This document shows positions 12,934-25,754 of a DNA stretch of 64,000 nucleotides, piece by piece. The notes under the pieces are model-generated. The model ran no database searches. It was not told the origin of the DNA and saw nothing but the letters and a program-made list of their open reading frames with translations. Origin of the DNA: Flaccisagitta enflata (lineage: Eukaryota; Chaetognatha; Sagittoidea; Aphragmophora); contig OZ231126.1 in NCBI GenBank assembly GCA_965153355.1, positions 60,636,001 to 60,700,000 of the forward strand. The letters run 5' to 3'. The position numbers and the translations under genes were made by a program. The first letter of the stretch is position 1. The number at the start of each line of letters is the position of its first letter.

Positions 12934-13828
12934 AAGACACGCCAAAAAGACAACGACCCACTGCTTGCCCCTTCCCACACCCCTCGACGTTGCCACGTTG
13001 TTTTAAAAATCACCATCACTTAGCAGTTTTGAGGAAGATTAAAGGATCATCGTCCTTTACTGTTGTGGTGATGTACGGCTTAAATGAGTCTTTGTGGTGA
13101 AGTATTAGGTGGGTGATGTGACATGCTCATTTTGGACGGGTACCCAGCATGTTCCAAGTCGAATTTTCATCGCCAAACGGATTTCAATCAGTTAGAAAGT
13201 TAAATCCAAACAAGTGACAGCCTCGCTAGAACGGCGCCAAAATCAATATAGCGCGTAATATGTTAGAAAATTAGTTAAAATATGCAATATGGGGTATCAA
13301 TTGAAAGCCCTTGATATTCTGCATCGATTGATACCAATAATTGTGGTTTCGGAGAAAAAAAATTTTTCGTCATACTTTCCTATTCAATGAACACATGGTA
13401 CAAAAAATCAATTTGGTTTAAAATGCTGTTGTTGTAGCTGTACAGGAGTAAGTTGAGTAACAGAGAGAGAAGGAGAGAGAGAGGGTAAAGAAAGGAAATG
13501 AGGCCGGGAGGTTTGACAGAGATCAATCCAATGATCTCTTCTTTTTCGCTTTTCCGCCTTTTTCTTTCCTTTTACCTCACCTTATTTTCTGGTCCTTTGG
13601 TTTTCGTGACACTGAAATTGATGGTGGGGGAGGTAGCCAAGGTTAGGAACTTGAAGCAGGGAAACAAGGAGGATGAAGAGATTGAAGGTGGGGCTGGTGG
13701 CTAAGGTAAGGAAGGAAAAGGAGAAGGGAAACAAGGCAGAGGAGGAGGAGGCGGAGGAGGAGGGGGAAGAAGCGGGAAAGCTGAGGCATGGATGCGACTC
13801 GCGTGTCGGAAAATCCCCAAAAAGATCC

Positions 13829-14130
13829 TTCTTTTTCTTTTTCTTTTTCTTTTTCTTTTTCTTTTTCTTTTTCTTTTTCTTTTTCTTTTTCTTTCTTTTT
13901 TTTCTTTTTAGTGCAAAAATTCCGATCAGAATTCAAATCCGGAAAATAACTTTTTCTTCGACTTTCCTTACATTTTTTTTCTTCTTCCTTTGTTTGCTTT
14001 TCTTTCTTCTTCCGTCTTCTCCTTCTTTTTCTTCTTCTTCTTCTTCTTCTTCTTCTTCTTCTTCTTCTTCTTCTTCTTCTTCTTCTTCTTCTTCTTTTTC
14101 TTTTTCTTTTTCTTTTTTTTTCTTTTTCTT
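13829..14130 (+). repeat. Polypyrimidine tract, (CTTTTT)n and (TTC)n
   Basis: A hexamer CTTTTT array at 13829-13905, then (TTC)n at 14020-14100. It runs into an H element. Confidence 0.9.
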
Positions 14131-14133
14131 TTT

Positions 14134-14321
14134 ATTCGCGTGCAACGCGACTCTAAACCCCGCTTTGTCGGTCCGTCCGTCTGTCCGTCCGTCACACTTT
14201 ATTTTCTTTAGGTTTTTGTGGTCTATGGCCTCACTGCTCTTGCCAAAGTGATCAAGTGACCTCAAATATGGCCCCCACCCACCCGCACGCGACTTCGGTA
14301 GCCGTGTATCCGGCCTTGTTT
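14134..14321 (+). mobile_element. H element (hairpin-headed GTCC repeat), B type
   Basis: Degraded head cgcgtgcaacgcgact, then ccccgctttg, a GTCC core, a tail copy gcacgcgact, and terminal hairpin next to ttgtt. Same layout as the complete B copy at 58466. Confidence 0.75.
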
Positions 14322-14821
14322 ATTTTCGACTGTCTTCCTCACTTTTTCATTTGTTTTTCTCTTTCTATGTTTTTCTCATTTTCATTAATTTCTCCTTTTA
14401 GCCGTTCTTCATTTCTAATTACTTCAGCTATTTTTTTCCCCAGGCCTCCTTGCTCTCCTTTCCCCTTTAGCAATTTGATTTCAATGATTTCTTCCCTCCT
14501 TCCTTCCTCCCTTCCTTCCTTTCTTCCTTCCTTGCTTCCTTCCCTCAATGATTTTGCTTTGTTTGTTCTGCCTCCCTCTTTCTTTACTCTGCACGTCTTC
14601 TTCTTCGTCTTTTTTTTTCAATTTTCCTTCCGTTTTCCCCTTTTCTATAATTCTAGCATCAGTTCAATTTCTGGTCTCAAAGTCGTCATTCTGAGATGAA
14701 TTAGTGCTGAGCCCACGCAAATGGAATCGTTCTTGTTTAAGTCTTTCTTGTCTTCTGCTGCAAGCCCCATCTTCCAATTGGCTTTCGCTTTCCATCCTTC
14801 TTTCTGTCTTTCAGACTTACA

Positions 14822-14827
<6 letters not shown>

Positions 14828-14876
<49 letters not shown>

Positions 14877-14881
14877 TCTCT

Positions 14882-14925
<44 letters not shown>
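14828..14925 (+). repeat. (TC)n
   Basis: Dinucleotide array with a TTTCTC middle. Confidence 0.95.
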
Positions 14926-14928
<3 letters not shown>

Positions 14929-15307
14929 GTTCTCCTCCTCTCTAGTTCAGGCTTCGCTATAGGCGCTGTATCCTTATTCCTCCTTTTATTCTTATTCCTC
15001 CTTTTATTTGGTCCGTGTGGGTCTTTTTTTCATCCGGTTGTTTTAGTCTAGGAAAGTGGAGGGAAGGGAGACCTAAGATGCGGTAGGAGGAAGAGGAGGA
15101 GAAGAGGAGGAGGAAGGGCAGAAGGATAGAGGAGAGGGCGAGAGATGCAAAGTTGATGACTTTTGCCATTATGTGGACCATATTTCGCGTGCAAAAGCGA
15201 ATGAAGAAAAAGGATAATAACAATCCAAGGATGAACTTTCTAACTTCCGTCGACATCGACGTAAAAGGGACGAAAAGACAGAGACACAGACGGATGGACA
15301 GTCATGT

Positions 15308-15403
<96 letters not shown>

Positions 15404-15416
15404 CAGAGACAGAGAC

Positions 15417-15449
<33 letters not shown>

Positions 15450-15480
15450 GACAGACAGACAGACAGACAGACAGAGACAA
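15308..15480 (+). repeat. (GA)n grading into (GACAGA)n and (GACA)n
   Basis: Pure GA to 15385, then gacaga, then gacagaca units. Confidence 0.95.
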
Positions 15481-16870
15481 ACCGACAGACGGACAAAGAG
15501 ACGGACACATAGACAAAGGAAAACACAGAAGCACAGACGGGCAGATAGGCAAAATGGGTAGGAATTTCAAGGATGAGGCAAATCGGGGAAACTTCTTAGT
15601 TTTAGACAAGTCGTAAAATAACAAACGAGCAAACCAATCTATCAACCAAACTAGAAAAGAGAGAAAAAAGACGAAAGAGCTATACAAACATTGAAAAAGT
15701 AGGCAAAAACACTAGGATGGTCCACGAGGTGATCCACGAGGTGGGCGAGAACCGTTGCCGCGGCTTGCGCAAAACATGAAGGGCAGTGAACTTACATTGC
15801 TTTATTTCAATAATCCGGGTTTTTAATTTGCGATTTTCTTTTTACAATTGTTTTTCACAATCTTTGTTGTTCATTAAAGAGTTTGTTGGAAAACTAGTAA
15901 ATGAGCGATGATAAGCGATTATCTTTCTTGCAAAGACGATGTTGATCTAAGCTTGAATTGACAGTGTCATTTATCTACTTCAATAGCGCCCGGGGCGCTA
16001 TATAGGAAAAATATGGTATTCATTTTATGGGCTTTAAACTCCAAGGCTAGGATTTTAGCCCCCTAATCCCTTCTCTAGCCATTCGGTAACCTCATGTTTG
16101 AGGAAAGACGAAATACCCCGGTTTTTGGGACGAATGGGCAAAAATCGCGTACTCATTAGAATAATTATGGCCAGAATAAACTCATTAACTCATGATGAAT
16201 TTTCTAAAGGAACAAAAAAGACTGAAGGAAAACGAGAAACAAATCGGGGGAAGAAAAAGAAATAAGAAAAGGGAAAGAGAAATTAACTGAATATGAAAAG
16301 AAAGGTAGATGCTGTAAACAATTTGTGCAAGTGTGGAAAAATGAAAATCGATTTTTGTCATGGAAATCGTCAGTGATTTCCATGACAAAAGTGAGGGTTT
16401 AATGGCTGTAAACAGACGAAGAAATGCGGTTTCATTAATTGAGATGAAAATCAGAAGACGCCTTCAAACAAGATTTATTGCTTATAAGCAATAAATAAAA
16501 GTTAACAACGATAAGTAAATATAAGACAATGCAGACAATACTGACAAGACAATGAAATGGTTCTTTGAATTCAGATGTTAGGATGCACTCATCCCGCATC
16601 ACGTCACATCACGAACAATTCATCATGTTGCCATCATATTTCTCATACAACGTATCATTCATCCCAGTCTTGTTTCAGTTTCAGTTTGTCGACATCTAAT
16701 CCATCGCGGACGATGACCCCCCCCCCCTTCAAAAAACGTCTTGCAAAACGTCTTGAATCGCACTTTAACGAAGACATAACCGTCAATCTTTAATCCTCTT
16801 CCCCTCTTTTTTTTTCTCATACTTTTTCTCATACTTGACGGCTTCTTTTCCTTTTTCCTCTCCTTTATAG

Positions 16871-16933
16871 AAGTATGTTATTGTTGGTGAGCTGATGGAG
16901 TTCGAAAGAAATCATGCGTTCACCAATAAGGAG
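16871..16933 (+). CDS. Coiled-coil gene, exon 2 (residues 31-51)
   Basis: This 63-nt exon encodes KYVIVGELMEFERN followed by HAFTNKE. The acceptor is a pyrimidine-rich run ending ttatag and the donor is gtattt. Only phase 0 is open; the other two phases hit stops. That agrees with phase 0 at the end of exon 1, 15.7 kb upstream, and at the start of exon 3. Confidence 0.8.
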
Positions 16934-17523
16934 GTATTTTTTGTCAAAAGAACTAGAAAAGAGGAAAAGTAAAATCTTTTCAAGATTTGGCCAAATATAA
17001 AGAAAAGTAAAATGCCGCTGAAAGGAAGCTAACATTTCGAAGACATGAATTCAAGTTATCACGTATCGAAAGAACGGCAAAAAAACGTTGGAGCGCTTTC
17101 CATGGCCACACAGTTTACGCGGTAGAGTCCGTCGGTAGATTAAAGGGCATGATGTTGGGAAGGCTAGACGCGCTGAAATTCATGTGAAAACAAATTGGAA
17201 AATAGATTGGGCGAGTTGATCAATATTTGCTGTTTGCTTTACTAGGATTCAGTTCAGGACTTAGACGTTGCCTTTCTTATAGCCTATCTTATAGTTAAAC
17301 AAAATAAGGTATGAGCAAAAATGTCTTGAATTGGAGGCATAATTTCAATTCCATTTTGTTAATTTTCTAATTTTTCTCTCGAAAGAATTTGAATCGTTTT
17401 TTTTCTATGGGTAAAAAAATCATAAAAATGACATCATAAAAATGACATCATAAAAATGACTAATCCATAAGTTATACATGAGTTATGTATATAGTAAAAG
17501 TACTTTCGGAGAAAAATTTCCTT

Positions 17524-17771
17524 TTTAGTTGCGGACACGCAACTCTATAAGAGGCTTTGCCCGTCCGTCTGTCCGTCCATCCATCCGTCCGTCCGTTGGT
17601 CCGTCCGTCGGTCCGTGAGCGCAAGTCGAAAAGTGGGCAAGAGTGTTTAGAAGCTTTTTGAGTATGTGTCTGTGTTGGGAGGGGGGTTGGGTGGGGCGTT
17701 AGGTGTGGATGGGGGTTGGATGCCCCTGCCCACCCGTCCGCAACGATATTGTGACCCCGCGTCACTTGTTA
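17524..17771 (+). mobile_element. H element, A type
   Basis: Head agttgcggacacgcaact, ctctataagaggct, GTCC/GTCG core, tail cgtccgcaac, terminal hairpin gtgaccccgcgtcac, then ttgtt. Confidence 0.85.
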
Positions 17772-18113
17772 GTCTTCGCTGATTTTTAAACGTAAGGCCG
17801 AAACGAGTGAAACGAGCTCTAAACAAGGCCAACACCTATAAGTCGCGGGTTTAGTGTCATTTTTTCATACTACAGATTACCCAGTGCATCGTTAGCTATA
17901 ATTATATAAATTATAAGTTCCTCCAGTTCAGGTAAGTTTTTGTCTTACAGAATTGGATTATTGTCAGCTTTCTATTCTCGTAACACGTTCTAACAAACAA
18001 ACTTTCACTTTTTCCGCTCACTTATCGTTTGCTCCTCATCCAAATTCTATTTTAGTTTTGTTTTCTGTTTGTACTTTATTTTGCGGTGTGTCACCGGCGC
18101 AGATAATGAGTTC

Positions 18114-18114
<1 letters not shown>

Positions 18115-18194
<80 letters not shown>

Positions 18195-18364
18195 TGAGCC
18201 ATACTGAAAATAGAGAAAGACAGGAAGCGTGTTGTGCAGCGGAGGCAGAAAGAATAACATCCATGACAACAGTTTCCTGATTCGTGTGCTCTAAGCATTC
18301 ATGACTGAATACACGATGTGGGAGGCGCAAAAGTATGGAAAAGAATAAGAAAGAGAGAGAATAT

Positions 18365-18390
<26 letters not shown>
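18115..18390 (+). repeat. GA arrays beside the large inverted repeat
   Basis: Pure GA at 18115-18177 and again at 18352-18390, with unique sequence between. Confidence 0.9.
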
Positions 18391-18397
<7 letters not shown>

Positions 18398-19746
18398 AAA
18401 TGTATGTCCGTCCGTTAAATAAGTATGTGTGCTTTTGTTTCTTTTGCGTGCTTTTGACTTTTTCTCCTTTCTTATTATTCAATGCCAATGTCTTTTGTTT
18501 CTCGCCATTTTTTGTAATGAGGGCCAGATGGGGCACCATATGGGTGCGTCATGTATTTTGTGCCATTTGTTTTATTACGTAAACAAACATACGTAACTCG
18601 TCTTCGCGTCGTCCAATTTTTGGATTGATTGATTTTATTTATTTGCGGCATTGCTTCCTAAAGTGATTGATTGATTTTTTGTGATTGATTGAATGTGCCC
18701 TTGGAATTTGCTAATTTCAATAATCTCTCATCTTTTCATTGCAGATAAACTTATGAACGGACAATTCACGTTAGTTTGACATCGACAGACTGTGGGTTGA
18801 AACCAACGAAAGTGGGCCTAAAATTGTTGAAATATAATTTACGCCCACAAGTTTCAACTGGCACTGTCTATGAGCGTCTAGCTGACTGACGACTTGTGGT
18901 GAAAGAAAGTTGGCCGATTGGAAAATAGGAAGGCGATCGTCTCGTTTATTCCATAAAAATTTCAACAACTGAGAGAGGGGATAAAATGAAAGGGAAAATG
19001 GGCGTTAATAATGATCAGCAAACGCAAAAGATAACATGAAATCGAGACAGGACACAATAAAGGACAGAAACAGCACATAACAACATGTTCATCTTCTTCA
19101 GAGCCCATGCCATTTGATAATACCTGCCCCTGCCCCGGCCCGTCCCATTAAATTCATCCATATCATCCCCATAGTTAGCTGATCGGGCAAACGTTCAAAA
19201 ACCATACTAAAATCCGAAGATAAAAATGCAAAAGGGCAAAAAACAAAAATAACAGACCGGAAGACAAGATAAAAACAATGTTACTAAAACAAAGACGCGT
19301 CTATAAAACTTACTTTTAGGCCCACTTTCGTTGGTTTCAACCCACAGTCTGTCGATGTCAAACTAACGTGAATTGTCCGTTCATAAGTTTATCTGCAATG
19401 AAAAGATGAGAGATTATTGAAATTAGCAAATTCCAAGGGCACATTCAATCAATCACAAAAAATCAATCAATCACTTTAGGAAGTAATGCCGCAAATAAAT
19501 AAAATCAATCAATCCAAAAATTGGACGACGCGAAGACGAGTTACGTATGTTTGTTTACGTAATAAAACAAATGGCACAAAATACATGACGCACCCATATG
19601 GTGCCCCATCTGGCCCTCATTACAAAAAATGGCGAGAAACAAAAGACATTGGCATTGAATAATAAGAAAGGAGAAAAAGTCAAAAGCACGCAAAAGAAAC
19701 AAAAGCACACATACTTATTTAACGGACGGACATACATTTCTAACAG
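18391..19746. repeat. Inverted repeat with 434-bp near-identical arms
   Basis: Arms 18391-18824 and 19313-19746 are complementary with only one change that I noticed (near 18669), separated by a 488-bp spacer. Both outer flanks are GA-rich on the same strand, so the unit appears set into one GA tract. The arms begin ctgttagaaatgtatg. No coding frame explains it. Confidence 0.85.
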
Positions 19747-20044
19747 AGACAGAGAGATAGAGACAGAGAGAGAGAGACACACACACACAGACAGAGACAG
19801 AGACAGACAGAGACAATGGACAGAAGCAGAGGAACAGACAGACGATATATAAGACCAATGAGGGGAGGCACCACGTTGACCTTCTTCATGAATTGTTCAA
19901 CCTTCCATCATGAAATATGGAAATTCAGAGGTTATAAGATCTGAGAAAGAGGACCAGGATTAATGAAACAGAAACAGCATAAGTCATAACAAAAGATTTG
20001 AGAACTCTCCATTCCTTTTACTTGACAAATATGAAAGACCGAAA

Positions 20045-20297
20045 AACAAGTGACGCGGGGTCACGATATCGTTGCGGACGGGTGGGCAGGGGCAGCCAAC
20101 CCCCAGCCTCACCCAAACCCCCTTCCCACACACTAACATACAACCACACACATTCAATGACAACCGCAGTATTGTAAATGCGTGTTTCTAGCGTTTTCAA
20201 CTCAAGCGTGACGGACCGACGGACCGACGGACCGACCGACGGACGGACGGATGGTCGGACAAAGCCTCTTATAGAGTTGTGTGTCCGCAACTAAAAC
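20045..20297 (-). mobile_element. H element, A type
   Basis: Reverse orientation: aacaag, hairpin gtgacgcggggtcac, tail copy gttgcggac, GACC/GACG core, head ttgtgtgtccgcaact, then AAAA. Confidence 0.85.
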
Positions 20298-21298
20298 GAT
20301 AAGGCGAACGAATATTACAGTATTACAGTGTACTGACATGGTCTCATTTTAACATTTAAGTCCAGCCAATCTAAATAGTTCTTAAACAATCTAAAAAGCC
20401 ATTGATTTTAGGGGTCCTTGATAAAGGCATGCACCAATCAATACATCAAATGATAATAAAACACTGATGGCAAAAATATGTTTTAAATTGAATAATAAAA
20501 TAAAAATTAGGGAAGAAAATTTTGTGTGTCTGACTAAACAAGCCCAACACAGAGCAACAGCAGCGGGCGGACGGGAAGGGGCAGTGTTACAAAAACCGCT
20601 CATAAGCAAAAAAGAGTCGCCAGTTCTGAAAAACGATGTTAACAAAAGTAGCTAAAAGTGGTACCCAGTTGCGCATTCTGTTTCTTATCGCACATCACTT
20701 CCAAAGATACCATTGGCTCAGGAAAAGTTCAAATATTTGCGCGAACTTTCATTGAAACACTTCTTAAGTTCTTGTTTCAAAATAGAAACTCAAAATAGAA
20801 AAACAGTCAAATCTGGGACCTCAAAACTTAAGCTGGGACTTCAAAAGTTAAGCCGATTTACTGGCAAAATGTAACAGTGGAACGGATCAATCGACTCAGC
20901 TTGCATATATAGTCGCGGGACCGGCACTGTCCGCAGCTACAGAGAGTAGTTATTTGACCAACCTATCTAGCAGAGGGCACAATCACGAAAATCGGCACCC
21001 AAGATTCCATTATAGTTAAAAAAAAATGTAGTCAATTTAATCAAAAACAAAACAGTGACAGTATCACAAACATAAAACATTGCCTACAACGACAAGTCAC
21101 TCTTTACCAATTACTTCGAATAATACCCCCACTAGACCACCCTCATAAAATTTATCCACAAGATTAAAAACGTGTATAGCTGCAGCTGTGTAAATCAAAC
21201 AAATAGTAAAACGAGTTTTTAAAAAAACTTAGCTATTCCCATAACGACTTGGCATATCGTAAAAACTGTCGTAACTCGAATTTATAAACGATTTTTAG

Positions 21299-21445
21299 GT
21301 ATTCAACCGCGACGAAAATATGAAATATTTGGAAGAGGAAATGGAGTCGTTGAAGAAACAAATGTGCAATAAAGAAGAACAGATGGCGGCACTTAGCCAA
21401 GAAACCGCCGATCTCAAAAGGCAAAAGAATATTGCGAACAAAGAG
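21299..21445 (+). CDS. Coiled-coil gene, exon 3 (residues 52-100)
   Basis: The 147-nt exon begins VFNRDENMKYLEEEMESL and ends QKNIANKE. The acceptor is acgatttttag and the donor gtaatg. Strong heptad pattern (YLEEEMESLKKQM), phase 0 at both ends. Confidence 0.9.
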
Positions 21446-21741
21446 GTAATGTCTCTATAAAAGTGACGATTGATTAGTTTTTCATCTTAGTGAGTCCCAC
21501 TTTCCCTCCCTCTTCTTGCCGACCTCCTCTTTCTCCTTCTTCCCCCTTCCCTCGACATTTCCACCCATACTACGTTGTTGGATGTGTGTGCATGCATTAG
21601 TAAGCTCACCTTGGTGTTTATGAATGTGACCGTGCATGCGCATGTGTGCAGGTGTGCACGCGTACCAGTGTGCTTGTACATGATTGCGTGCATGAATAAA
21701 TGCGTACGTTTGTGTTGGCGAGTGACTATCTCAGGAAGTAC

Positions 21742-24585
21742 TTGCCTGGCAAGTATTTATTACGAATAGTCAACCACTGTAACTATTTGATTTGACTGCT
21801 CAAGTGGCTTCCAATCTTTAATACATGATGTACTGAGCCTAAGATATAAATTTCATCATCATAGCTTGACAAAACCAATCGCCGATTTCCCTTTATTTAT
21901 CACCACTTCGAGGTGGTTGTGGTGAAAATGTTGAAATTTGGTCACTTTGGGCTCAAAATCGGGCCATTTGGGTGCTTCACATAGCAAAAGTTGCTTATTT
22001 CTTTTTGTTCTCTTTACCTAATGTGGAGTGGCTAATTTTAGGACCCTTACCATTTTTCTTTTATCAAAAATCGTTCATCTTCCGTTTTTTAGAAAATTGT
22101 TTTTGAGAGCCTAATTTGTATATTGCAGTGGGATAAAAAGATATGCTGATCTTCTTTGAATTATCTTTTACAAATTTCTGCTCTTTAAAGAATTGTAAAT
22201 CTGCCTTTTCACAAGCTCTTTTGTAACTTATGCTCTGATATTTTAATCTATTATTACAGAAATAATGATTTTCTAAAACAAACAATTGTTCCTTTTGTAA
22301 CGAGACTACACAGGATTTTGCTGAATTCTGGGAAATCTGAAGAAACTTTAAGGCCAAAACAAAAACGGAAGATGAAGGAATTTTAAGAAAAGGAAAACGG
22401 TCATCTTCATGATTTTTTTCACTCCATATTGGGTTAGCGGAACGAGAAGAAAATCAAATTTTTTGCCATATGAAGCGCGCAATCGGGCCACTTTGCTTTC
22501 CAAATTTGACCCAAAATCCATGGGATTATGAAACTAGAGCTCAAGAGCTAACCAGTGGTGCAATCCGCATGTTGCTATCATTTTTTGTTAAGATTTGAGA
22601 GCTTTTCAAAGATGGAAGGGTATGAGGGTTATTTTAACAGATAAATTAATTGGTCAATTTTGACATTTTTTACAATTTTTGATATATCTCCGCTTTGGAT
22701 GGAGTAATTTGGACGAAATTGGTGACCAAATTGAAGATATTTTGATGCTCTAAATGAATCTGGTGAAATTTTTGATCGATATGACCCTCAAAATTTTTGA
22801 AAGACTCTAGAAGCAGGTACTAAAAAATAATTTTTTTTTTTTGTCATTTTGGCTACTTTAGCCACACAATTTGGGCACTTCCGAGCTAGAGAAAGACAAA
22901 AAAATCATGAGCAAACAAAACTACAGCTCAAGATCTAACCAGTGGTGCAATTGGCATGACAATATGTTGAAGCAGAGCTTCAAAGATCAGTGGGTATAAT
23001 AAAATGACATTTTTTGGTAATTTTGGTCATTTTGAGCTCTAAATCGAGCCACTTCGCTCTAGAAATTTAACCCAAAATCCATGAGATTACAATACTAGAG
23101 CTCAAGAACTAATCAGTGGTGCAATCCGTATGTGGCTATCATTTTTTGTTAGGAATTGAGAGCTCTTCAAAGATGGAAGGGTATGAGGGTTATTATACCA
23201 AATGAATTTAATGGTCATTTTTGTCTTTTGTTACAATTTCTGATATATCTCCGCTTTGGATGGACAAACTTCGGCAAATTGGTGACCAAATTGAAGATTT
23301 TTTGATTCTCTAAACGAATCTGGTAAAGTTTTTGATCGATAAGACCCTCAAAATTTTTGAAAGACTCAAGAAGCAGGTGCTAAAAAGTAAATTCTCTCGC
23401 CATTTTGACCAAATTGTGTGACCAAAGTAGCCAAAATGGCGAAAAATCTACTTTTTAGCACTACTTCTTGAGTCTTTCAAAAAGTTTGAGGGTCATATCG
23501 ATTAAAAATTTTACCAGATTCATTTAGCTCAGCATCAAAAAATCTTCAATTTGGTCACCAATTTTGTCCAAATTGGTCCATCCAAAGCGGAGATATATCA
23601 AAAATTGTAAAAAATGTAAAAAATGACCACCAAATTCATTTGGTAAAATAATCCTCACACCCTTCCATCTTTGAATAGCTCGTAAATCTTAACAAAAAAT
23701 GATAGCGACATGCGGATTGCACCATTGGTTAGCTCTTGAGCTCTAGTTTTGTAATCTCATGGATTTTTCTAAAGCAAAGTGGCTCGATTTTGAGCCAAAA
23801 ATGACTAAAATTACCAAAAAATGGCATTTTATCATACCCACTGATCTTTGAAGCTCTGCCAAATCTATAAGCTTCAACAAATTGTCATGCCGACTGCACC
23901 ACTGGTTAGATCTAGAGCTGCAGTTTAGTTTGCTCATGGATTTTTTGTCTTTTTCAAGCTCGGAAGTGCCCAAATTGTGTGACCAAAGTACCCAAAATGG
24001 CGAAAAAAATCACTTTTTAGCACCTGCTTCTAGAGTCTGCCAAAAATTCTGAGGGTCATATCGATCAAAAATTTTATCACATTCATTCAGAGCATCAAAA
24101 AATCTTCAATTAGGTCACCAATTTTGTCCAAATTAGTCCATCCAAAGCAGAGATATATCAAGAATTGTAAAAAATGTCAAAATTGCCTATCAAATTCATC
24201 TGATAAAATAACCCTCATACCCTTCCATCTTTGAAGAGCTCTCAAATCTTAACAAAAAATGATAGCGACATGCGGATTGCACCACTGGTTAGTTCTTGAG
24301 CTCTAGTTTCATAATCTCATGGATTTTGGGTCAAATTTCAAAAGCAAAGTGGCCCGATTTTGAGCCCAAAGTGACCAAATTTCAACATTTTTACAACAAC
24401 CACCTTGGAGTGGTGATAAATGAAGTGAAATCGGCGATTGATTTTGACAAGCTATGACGATGAAATTTATAGTTTAGGCTCAGTATATCATGTATCAAAA
24501 AATGGAAGTCACTTGAGCAGTCAAATCAAAGAATTTCAGTTACCGACTAGACGTAGTATTTATATCCACTACTTGCCAGACCTCC
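21742..24585. repeat. 2.8-kb inverted repeat with internal tandem duplication
   Basis: Left and right halves mirror each other around about 23400 (outer ends tggcaagta... and ...tacttgcca). Each arm also contains a diverged direct duplication of about 560 bp, marked by gagctcaaga and gtggtgcaatccgcatg. A MITE interrupts the left arm. No coding frame seen. Confidence 0.8.
21968..22482 (-). mobile_element. Mutator-like MITE, copy 1 (515 bp)
   Basis: Ends are TTGGGTGCTTCACATAGC and, inverted, GCCATATGAAGCGCGCAA. Flanks are tcgggccat (21959-21967) and tcgggccac (22483-22491), a 9-bp target duplication with one change. On the minus strand it carries an open frame of 97 codons (22357-22064) similar to that of copy 2. 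It sits inside the left arm of a larger inverted repeat. Confidence 0.85.
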
Positions 24586-25093
24586 CCACTCGCACCCTAT
24601 ATCGCTGATCTGAGAAACCATCCTTTGTCATTCTTCAGACTTATTGTTCTTTCATAAACCATTACTCTGCTCCGCCCCGCCCCCCACCACCCCACTTTTT
24701 TCACTTTCTGCGAACATCATTGACAGGAAGAAATAACAATAAGAGCAATGGAATTCCCGTCCGCTCTCTTGTTCGTTTGTTCCTTTTTTTTCGTCTGTTC
24801 ATGTTTCATTCTCAACATCCAGTTCTATCCTTTCATCTCAACCTCATCATATCAATAAAGAAAAAAAAAAGAAATTTGAACTTAAGACTAACATTTCAAT
24901 AAGTACTGTCCATCAAACTTTGTCTACATCAACAACATCCAATGTCTAAATCTAAAACCAGCGCACCATCCCGTTCACACCTCAAACAACAACGATAACC
25001 CGTCATCCCCTTCGTCCCGTCACCCCATTCCGCCCAACCCCCCTTGTCCCCCTCTTCACGATATATCCACCAACGACGGTGTATTGCGAACAG

Positions 25094-25291
25094 GTGTCCC
25101 GGCGCCAGGTGCAAGTGTCGGAGATGGAGGAGAAGCTGCATCTGCTGAAAGCGGCTCTTCAGGAGACGCAGGAGGAAGCAGCCAAGTTCGAGTCGGAAGC
25201 CGACGAACGCAAAGCGGAAAACGCGGCGCTGCAGCAAAACAAAGAAAAAGTCAAGAAAAATCTACAAAACCTGGAAAAAGAGTACAATCAG
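25094..25291 (+). CDS. Coiled-coil gene, exon 4 (residues 101-166)
   Basis: Begins VSRRQVQVSEMEEKLHLL and ends LEKEYNQ. It is markedly GC-richer than the flanking intron. Two phase-0 donors compete: CAG|gtgcgg after 25291 and AAT|gtaggt after 25312, the latter adding VRRKGEN. I chose the first because its exon side matches consensus, but the second is quite possible. The acceptor, gaacag, has a weak pyrimidine tract. Confidence 0.85.
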
Positions 25292-25519
25292 GTGCGGCGA
25301 AAAGGGGAAAATGTAGGTACATGGAAAGATAAATAGTAACAGTAATAGTAAGAGTAAAACTAAGAGGAAGGTAGGAAAAAAAGAACGAAAGGAAGGAAGG
25401 TGCATTAGAACAGGAAACAAGAAGATGTAAAGATGGAATAGAAAGAAAGAAAGACAGTAAGACAGACAGGCAGACAGAAAGACAAAGGGTAGTGACAGTT
25501 CAATAGGAGCAAAGAGAGA

Positions 25520-25521
25520 GC

Positions 25522-25572
<51 letters not shown>
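25520..25572 (+). repeat. (GA)n
   Basis: Short perfect array before an H fragment. Confidence 0.95.
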
Positions 25573-25574
<2 letters not shown>

Positions 25575-25575
25575 G

Positions 25576-25681
25576 CGACGTGTAGATCGTCGAACGAATG
25601 CGTTACCAACCAACCAACCGACCGACCAACCAACCAACGGACACAGCCAGTTATAGAGGTGCTTTGTCGCACCTAAAAACA
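25576..25681 (-). mobile_element. H element head fragment, C type
   Basis: Head (reverse) aggtgcgacaaagcacct with a GTTG/GTCG core. The tail is not found; GA repeats abut it. Confidence 0.65.
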
Positions 25682-25754
25682 TTTTGAACAGCCAAACTTA
25701 AGAAGTAGCACAAGCTCGCTGAAAAAAGAAATTAAGAAAACAGAGACGACTGAC

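Larger units (their letters stand above)
16934..21298. other. Intron 2
   Basis: Holds H elements at 17.5 and 20.0 kb and a large inverted repeat at 18.39-19.75 kb set in GA-repeat sequence. I see nothing in 16940-17520, 17780-18110 and 20300-21290. Confidence 0.7.
21446..25093. other. Intron 3
   Basis: Almost entirely a 2.8-kb inverted repeat (21742-24585) with a MITE inside it. I see nothing recognisable in 21450-21740 and 24590-25090. Confidence 0.7.
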
